DNA of 12,933 bases from Pseudomonas sp. (GTDB lineage Bacteria; Pseudomonadota; Gammaproteobacteria; Pseudomonadales; Pseudomonadaceae), in NCBI GenBank assembly GCA_026398835.1, contig JAPLSD010000873.1, positions 1 through 12,933 on the forward strand, read 5' to 3'. Positions 8,805-12,933 of the stretch are shown here, in pieces (position 1 is the first letter of the stretch; the number at the start of each line of letters is the position of its first letter). Made by a program: the position numbers and the translations under genes. The notes below the pieces were generated by a model. That model worked only from the letters and a program-made list of their open reading frames with translations, ran no database searches and had not been told where the DNA came from.

Positions 8805-10118
8805 TTACACCGCATCCCTCGGCAACATCAGCCCCAGCGGCAAGCGCACTCGCGCTTCCAGCCCACCGCCTGCGCGGTTGCGCAGTTCTACGTTGCCACC
8901 GTGCATGGAGGCGATTCGTTTGACGATGGCCAAACCCAGCCCGGTGCCTTTGCCGCCACGGGCGCGGTCACCGCGAGTGAAGGGGTTGAAGATCGCTTCC
9001 AGCTCCGACTGATCGATACCTGCCCCGCGGTCCATCACGCTCAACACCACGTAAGGTGCACTGGTGTCGCCTGACACATAAGCAGCCACTTCGACCCCGG
9101 TGCCGGCGTGATGCAAGGCGTTGCCAATCAGGTTGTTCAACAGACGCTTCATCGAAACCCGGCGCAACGGAAACGGCTGGATCGGCTCCAGACGCAGGCG
9201 AACCCGCTCCTCGTTCTGGTTGTAAGGTGCCGCGACTTCACGCACCAGATCACTGAGGTCGACCTCTTCGACCGTCTCATCACGTCCATCGCGAATGAAC
9301 GCCAGGAACTGGTCGAGAATCGCGTCCATGTCTTCAATGTCGCGCACCATGGCATCGCTCAGGTCGCTATGGTCGCCCATCAGCTCAAGGGACAGCCGCA
9401 AACGGGTCAATGGCGTACGCAGGTCATGAGACACGCCAGCCAGCATCAGCTCACGCTCGCGCCCGGCCTGTTCGACATCCTCGGCCATCTGGTTGAAGGC
9501 GCGATACACCTCGGTCATTTCGCTCGGGGTGTCGCTGACCGGCAGACGCACGCTACGCCCCTGACCTAATTGGCGGGCGGCATACACGAGACGCTTGAGG
9601 GGTTGGTTGAGCTGGCTAACAAAGATCCACGCCGAGGCTGTGGATAACAAACCGATCGCCAGGAACCAGCCCAGCACGCTCCAGATTTTCTGGCCACGCA
9701 ATGGGTGTGGATACAGCGGCACTTTCAGCCAGCCATCACCCAGGCTCGGCGCACGCACCCAAAGGGCGGGCGGCGCGTGCATGCGCAAGCGCACTTCGGT
9801 GTCGGCGCCCAGTTCGGCCTGCATCTGTCGCTGATAGATCTCGCTGTACGGCCAGTGCTGTTCACCTTCCGGTACGCCCGCCCCGACCACGCGAATCAGA
9901 GTGGCGGCTTCAGCGATTTTTTCGCGATTCGCTTCGTCCGCAGCCCAATAAGACCGCAAAGTCAGTGCGACGCCGTGGCTGTATTGGCGGTCCACCAGCA
10001 CGTCCTCGTTCATCAACAGATAAACCAGGGTCAGCGCTTTGGAGAACAGCACCACGATCAGCACCAGCCAGAGGGTGCGGGAGAAGAAACTTTGGGGGAA
10101 CCACACGGGGGTTTTCAT
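8805..10118 (-). CDS. envZ: Two-component sensor histidine kinase EnvZ
   Basis: Inner-membrane kinase/phosphatase of OmpR. I take ATG 10118 (437 residues, starting MKTPVWFPQSFF), because the three codons upstream are TTG-TTG-TCT; neither start has a clear ribosome site. Numbering from this ATG: transmembrane segments at about 15-36 and 146-167 with a periplasmic domain of roughly 110 residues between them, HAMP about 168-219, phosphorylated H231 in GVSHDLRTPLTRLRL, N-box NNLIGNALHH at 328-337, G1 box DRGAGI at 363-368 and G2 box GKGTGLGLAIV at 389-399. It is the second gene after ompR, with 118 bases between them occupied by a REPIN-like repeat, so its level relative to OmpR may be set there. 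Confidence 0.96.
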   Translation of the reverse strand: MKTPVWFPQSFFSRTLWLVLIVVLFSKALTLVYLLMNEDVLVDRQYSHGVALTLRSYWAADEANREKIAEAATLIRVVGAGVPEGEQHWPYSEIYQRQMQAELGADTEVRLRMHAPPALWVRAPSLGDGWLKVPLYPHPLRGQKIWSVLGWFLAIGLLSTASAWIFVSQLNQPLKRLVYAARQLGQGRSVRLPVSDTPSEMTEVYRAFNQMAEDVEQAGRERELMLAGVSHDLRTPLTRLRLSLELMGDHSDLSDAMVRDIEDMDAILDQFLAFIRDGRDETVEEVDLSDLVREVAAPYNQNEERVRLRLEPIQPFPLRRVSMKRLLNNLIGNALHHAGTGVEVAAYVSGDTSAPYVVLSVMDRGAGIDQSELEAIFNPFTRGDRARGGKGTGLGLAIVKRIASMHGGNVELRNRAGGGLEARVRLPLGLMLPRDAV

Positions 10119-10135
10119 AGACAACAACTACACAC

Positions 10136-10229
10136 TTTGCAGGAGCGAGCGGCGCTCGCAGAATTGCGGATTGCGAGTCGCCCGGGCAGCGTCATGTGAC
10201 AAAGCGCCCGAGAAACCCGCTCCTACAAA
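10136..10229. repeat. REPIN-like pair of inverted REP sequences between ompR and envZ
   Basis: TTTGCAGGAGCG (10136-10147) on the plus strand and TTTGTAGGAGCG on the minus strand (10218-10229) match at 11 of 12 bases and face each other about 94 bases apart end to end. The left copy contains a perfect stem GCGAGC-GGC-GCTCGC (10145-10159); the right copy is more decayed. GTAGGAGCG with a following stem is a common pseudomonad REP core. The element fills most of the gap between the ompR stop and the envZ start. Confidence 0.7.
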
Positions 10230-10236
10230 TCACCGG

Positions 10237-10977
10237 TCACTTGGTCGCGGTGCCGTCCGGTACAAACACATAACCCACGCCCCAGACTGTCTGGATATAG
10301 CGCGGTTTGGACGGATCGGGCTCGATCATCCGGCGCAGGCGGGAGATCTGGACGTCAATGGAACGCTCCAGGGCATCCCACTCGCGGCCACGGGCCAGGT
10401 TCATCAGCTTGTCGCGGGTCAGTGGCTGGCGAGCATTCATTACCAGCGCCTTGAGCACGGCGAATTCACCGGTGGTGAGCATGTGTACTTCGTCGCCGCG
10501 CTTGAGTTCGCGGGTGGCCAGGGACAGTTCGTAGTCGCCGAAGGTCACGCTTTCGTCTTCGCTACCCGGAGCGCCCGGCACCGGTGCCGATTGACGACGC
10601 AGGACCGCTTTGACGCGGGCCATCAATTCGTCCGGGTTGAACGGTTTGGCCAGGTAATCATCAGCGCCCAGTTCGAGGCCGTTGATGCGGCTCAGTTCGT
10701 CGCCCTTGGCGGTGAGCATGATGATCGGGATCTGGTTCTTCGCCATGCGCAGGCGCTTGAGGGCGCTCAGGCCGTCTTCGCCGGGCATCATCAGGTCGAG
10801 CACCACCAGGTGGAAAACCTCACGGCCCAGCAGACGGTCCATTTGTTCGGTGTTCGGCACCGCGCGGGCGCGGTAGCCCTTGCTGACGAAAAAACGTTCC
10901 AACAGGCTGCTGAGCCCCGGATCGTCATCAACGATGAGAATTTTTTCGCCTTCAGCAATTTGTGCAGTGCTGCTCAT
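10237..10977 (-). CDS. ompR: Two-component response regulator OmpR
   Basis: A 246-residue DNA-binding regulator, phosphorylated by EnvZ in response to osmotic and pH conditions. The receiver domain is at about 11-126, with acidic pocket D17-D19, phospho-acceptor D61 in VVLDLMMPGEDG, T89 and K111. The winged-helix output domain (about 145-242) shows LTTGEFAVLKALV, the recognition-helix region ERSIDVQISRLRR, and YIQTVWGVGYVF. The ATG has GGAG 5 bases upstream, a strong site. It is the first gene of ompR-envZ, transcribed leftward, with a candidate -10 about 27 bases upstream of the start. Confidence 0.98.
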   Translation of the reverse strand: MSSTAQIAEGEKILIVDDDPGLSSLLERFFVSKGYRARAVPNTEQMDRLLGREVFHLVVLDLMMPGEDGLSALKRLRMAKNQIPIIMLTAKGDELSRINGLELGADDYLAKPFNPDELMARVKAVLRRQSAPVPGAPGSEDESVTFGDYELSLATRELKRGDEVHMLTTGEFAVLKALVMNARQPLTRDKLMNLARGREWDALERSIDVQISRLRRMIEPDPSKPRYIQTVWGVGYVFVPDGTATK

Positions 10978-11003
10978 TGGATGCTCCTTTGATCTCGGCG
11001 CGC

Positions 11004-11009
11004 ATTATG
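11004..11009 (-). promoter_or_regulatory. Candidate -10 box for ompR
   Basis: On the minus strand it reads CATAAT followed by GCGCGCC, giving a leader of about 20 bases before the ompR ATG. No -35 match at 17 bases, so an activator may help. It overlaps the ATGGC-GTA-GCCAT palindrome. Confidence 0.35.
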
Positions 11010-11122
11010 GCGTAGCCATCGTTATACGCACCGTGTGCATTGTTAGCAGATTTTTCCTCGACTGCCAGAAAACCCGCCATTGTGCCTGCATGGCACGATG
11101 CCCCGAAGGACCGAACGCTGGT

Positions 11123-11128
11123 TATAAT
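11123..11128 (+). promoter_or_regulatory. Candidate -10 box for tex
   Basis: A perfect TATAAT followed by GCGCCGCC. Transcription would start near 11135, leaving a leader of about 200 bases before tex. A TG dinucleotide lies upstream, one base farther than in a standard extended -10. No good -35. Confidence 0.45.
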
Positions 11129-11337
11129 GCGCCGCCTTTTGTGTAGGGCAACGTCTGATCGTTACTGTTTGTGGCCGCCCATTATTTTTCATGGCCGCGC
11201 AGTAATTTTTCGATTTCACGGGTCAACAGGCTGCCTTTTGATCCAGGTAGCGGCGCCGGCCAGGCCGCTCAACCAGACTCGCCAAGCCTTCTAAACAGAG
11301 CCTGCGAGCCTGCTTTCACAATTTGTCAGGTGGTTTT

Positions 11338-12933
11338 ATGGACAGCATCAACAGCCGCATCGCCGAGGAACTCGGTGTACGCCCGCAACAGGTCGAAGCG
11401 GCCGTCGCTCTACTGGATGAAGGCTCCACGGTGCCCTTCATCGCCCGTTACCGGAAAGAAGTGACCGGCAGCCTCGATGACATCCAGTTGCGTCACCTGG
11501 AAGAGCGCCTGCGCTACCTGCGAGAACTCGACGAACGGCGCATCAGCATCCTCGCCAGCATCGAAGAGCAAGGCAAGTTGACTCCGGAATTGGCCCGCGA
11601 CATCAAACTCGCCGATACCAAGACCCGCCTCGAAGATTTGTACCTGCCGTACAAACAAAAGCGCCGCACCAAGGGCCAGATTGCCCTGGAAGCCGGCCTC
11701 GGCGAGTTGGCCGACGGTCTGTTCAACGACCCGACGCTGACCCCGGATACCGAAGCCGCACGCTTCATCGACGCCGGAAAAGGCGTTGCCGATGTCAAAG
11801 CGGCCCTCGAAGGCGCCAAGTACATCCTCATGGAGCGTTTTGCCGAAGACGCCAACCTGCTGGAAAAACTGCGCAGCTACCTCAAGCAGGAAGCCACCCT
11901 CAGTGCCCGCGTGATCGCCGGCAAGGAAGAGGAAGGCGCCAAGTTCCGCGACTATTTCGAACACGACGAACCCCTGAAAAGCATGCCGTCGCACCGTGCG
12001 CTGGCGATTTTCCGTGGTCGCAATGAAGGCATTCTCAGCTCCTCACTGAAAGTCGGCGAAGAGCTGCCGGGCGCCATGCACCCGTGCGAAATCATGATTG
12101 GTGAGCGTTTCGGTGTGCAAAACCAGAATCGCCCAGCCGATAAGTGGCTGAGCGAAGTGGTGCGCTGGACGTGGAAGGTCAAGCTCTACACCCACCTGGA
12201 AACCGACTTGCTGGGCGAACTGCGCGACGGCGCGGAGACCGAGGCGATCAACGTGTTCGCTCACAACCTGCACGACTTGCTGCTGGCCGCACCGGCCGGC
12301 CCGCGTGCGACCCTGGGCCTCGACCCGGGCCTGCGTACCGGTTGCAAAGTCGCGGTGGTCGATGCCACCGGCAAGCTGCTGGACTACGCCACCGTTTACC
12401 CCCACGTGCCAAAAAACCAGTGGGACCAGACCATCGCGGTGCTGGCCGCCTTGTGCGCCAAGCACTCGGTGGACCTGATCGCCATCGGTAACGGCACTGC
12501 CAGCCGGGAAACCGACAAACTGGCCGCTGAACTGATCAAAAAATACCCAGCCATGAAAATGACCAAGGTCATGGTCTCCGAGGCTGGCGCTTCGGTGTAC
12601 TCGGCATCAGAACTGGCTTCCAAGGAATTCCCGGACCTCGACGTGTCAATCCGTGGCGCGGTGTCGATTGCCCGTCGCTTGCAGGACCCGCTGGCTGAGC
12701 TGGTGAAAATCGATCCGAAATCCATTGGTGTCGGCCAGTACCAACATGACGTGTCCCAGCTGAAACTGGCTCGTGGCCTGGATGCGGTGGTCGAAGACTG
12801 CGTGAACGCCGTCGGCGTCGACGTGAACACCGCCTCGGTGGCGCTGCTGGCGCGGATCTCCGGCCTCAACGCGACACTGGCGCAGAACATCGTGACTCAC
12901 CGTGATGAAAACGGCGCATTCAAGACCCGCGCC
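11338..12933 (+). CDS. tex: Tex family transcription accessory / RNA-binding protein, 3' end outside the window
   Basis: 532 codons are present with no stop; the family is about 770-780 residues, so the C-terminal HhH and S1 domains lie beyond the edge. The N-terminus has the Tex start ([18 protein letters not shown], then [15 protein letters not shown]) and the helical region through [13 protein letters not shown]. The YqgF/RNase H-like domain begins at about 325 with [17 protein letters not shown] (D329), and [11 protein letters not shown] follows. Tex is a conserved nucleic-acid-binding protein acting on transcription, and in Pseudomonas, Bordetella and Streptococcus affects toxin or virulence gene expression. 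The ATG has AGGTGG about 6 bases upstream. Its neighbourhood matches E. coli yhgF next to ompR. Confidence 0.96.
   Translation, partial: MDSINSRIAEELGVRPQQVEAAVALLDEGSTVPFIARYRKEVTGSLDDIQLRHLEERLRYLRELDERRISILASIEEQGKLTPELARDIKLADTKTRLEDLYLPYKQKRRTKGQIALEAGLGELADGLFNDPTLTPDTEAARFIDAGKGVADVKAALEGAKYILMERFAEDANLLEKLRSYLKQEATLSARVIAGKEEEGAKFRDYFEHDEPLKSMPSHRALAIFRGRNEGILSSSLKVGEELPGAMHPCEIMIGERFGVQNQNRPADKWLSEVVRWTWKVKLYTHLETDLLGELRDGAETEAINVFAHNLHDLLLAAPAGPRATLGLDPGLRTGCKVAVVDATGKLLDYATVYPHVPKNQWDQTIAVLAALCAKHSVDLIAIGNGTASRETDKLAAELIKKYPAMKMTKVMVSEAGASVYSASELASKEFPDLDVSIRGAVSIARRLQDPLAELVKIDPKSIGVGQYQHDVSQLKLARGLDAVVEDCVNAVGVDVNTASVALLARISGLNATLAQNIVTHRDENGAFKTRA

Larger units (their letters stand above)
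10978..11337. other. Divergent intergenic region between ompR and tex, no gene seen
   Basis: These 360 bases hold both promoters. Open frames crossing it lack a ribosome site or any recognisable protein. Present are the small palindrome ATGGC-GTA-GCCAT (11007-11019), which overlaps the ompR -10 and so could be an operator; the tex -10 at 11123; and a GC-rich inverted repeat AGCGGC/GCCGCT near 11250-11270 in the tex leader. In E. coli greB sits at this place; it is absent here. Confidence 0.6.

Noticed and set aside
10039..10992. A 317-codon open frame antisense to ompR and across the REPIN
   Set aside because: It crosses a repeat and lies opposite a certain gene; the product has no domain.
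11410..11994. A 194-codon minus-strand frame inside tex
   Set aside because: Antisense shadow of tex.

Overview
The window looks like chromosomal DNA of a Pseudomonas from the fluorescens group. The grounds are high-GC, strongly codon-biased genes; closely Pseudomonas-like OmpR, EnvZ, PckA and Hsp33 proteins; a rimB-rimK pair; and two kinds of short palindromic repeat typical of these genomes (a GATCGTTCCCACGC type and a GTAGGAGCG type). The assignment comes from recalled family knowledge, not from a search.

Left part (about 1-3690) is accessory in character. It opens with the last 31 codons of an ISL3-like transposase, followed by a perfect hairpin and a plausible IS end. A RecQ-family helicase (minus strand) follows. 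Divergent from it are two overlapping genes: a 56-residue YhfG-type protein carrying the Fic-inhibitory S-x-x-x-E-G motif, and a class I Fic AMP-transferase, together a FicA/FicT toxin-antitoxin module. A REP hairpin closes this pair, and a small DUF1493 protein resembling an acyl carrier protein without its serine comes next.

Middle part (3870-7150, minus strand) is housekeeping: hslR (Hsp15), hslO (Hsp33), pckA (ATP-dependent PEP carboxykinase) and a strong hairpin-plus-T terminator. Hsp15 rescues stalled 50S subunits and Hsp33 is a redox-activated holdase, so this is a stress and protein-quality block followed by gluconeogenesis.

Right part: rimB-rimK (plus strand, ATGA overlap) encodes a putative retropepsin-like protease and the ATP-grasp ligase that adds glutamates to ribosomal protein S6. 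It converges on ompR-envZ (minus strand), a two-component system whose two genes are separated by a REPIN-like pair of inverted REP sequences. After a 360-base divergent intergenic region, tex (plus strand) begins and runs off the end of the window.

The order hslR-hslO-pckA and envZ-ompR-tex matches the E. coli hslR-hslO-pckA-envZ-ompR-greB-yhgF neighbourhood, but rearranged, with rimBK inserted and greB missing. I see no RNA genes, CRISPR array or complete mobile element. Nothing here is clearly an undescribed system. The most interesting items are the FicTA module beside a RecQ paralogue, the serine-less carrier-like protein, the REPIN inside ompR-envZ, and a shared -10/GC-rich discriminator at three starts.
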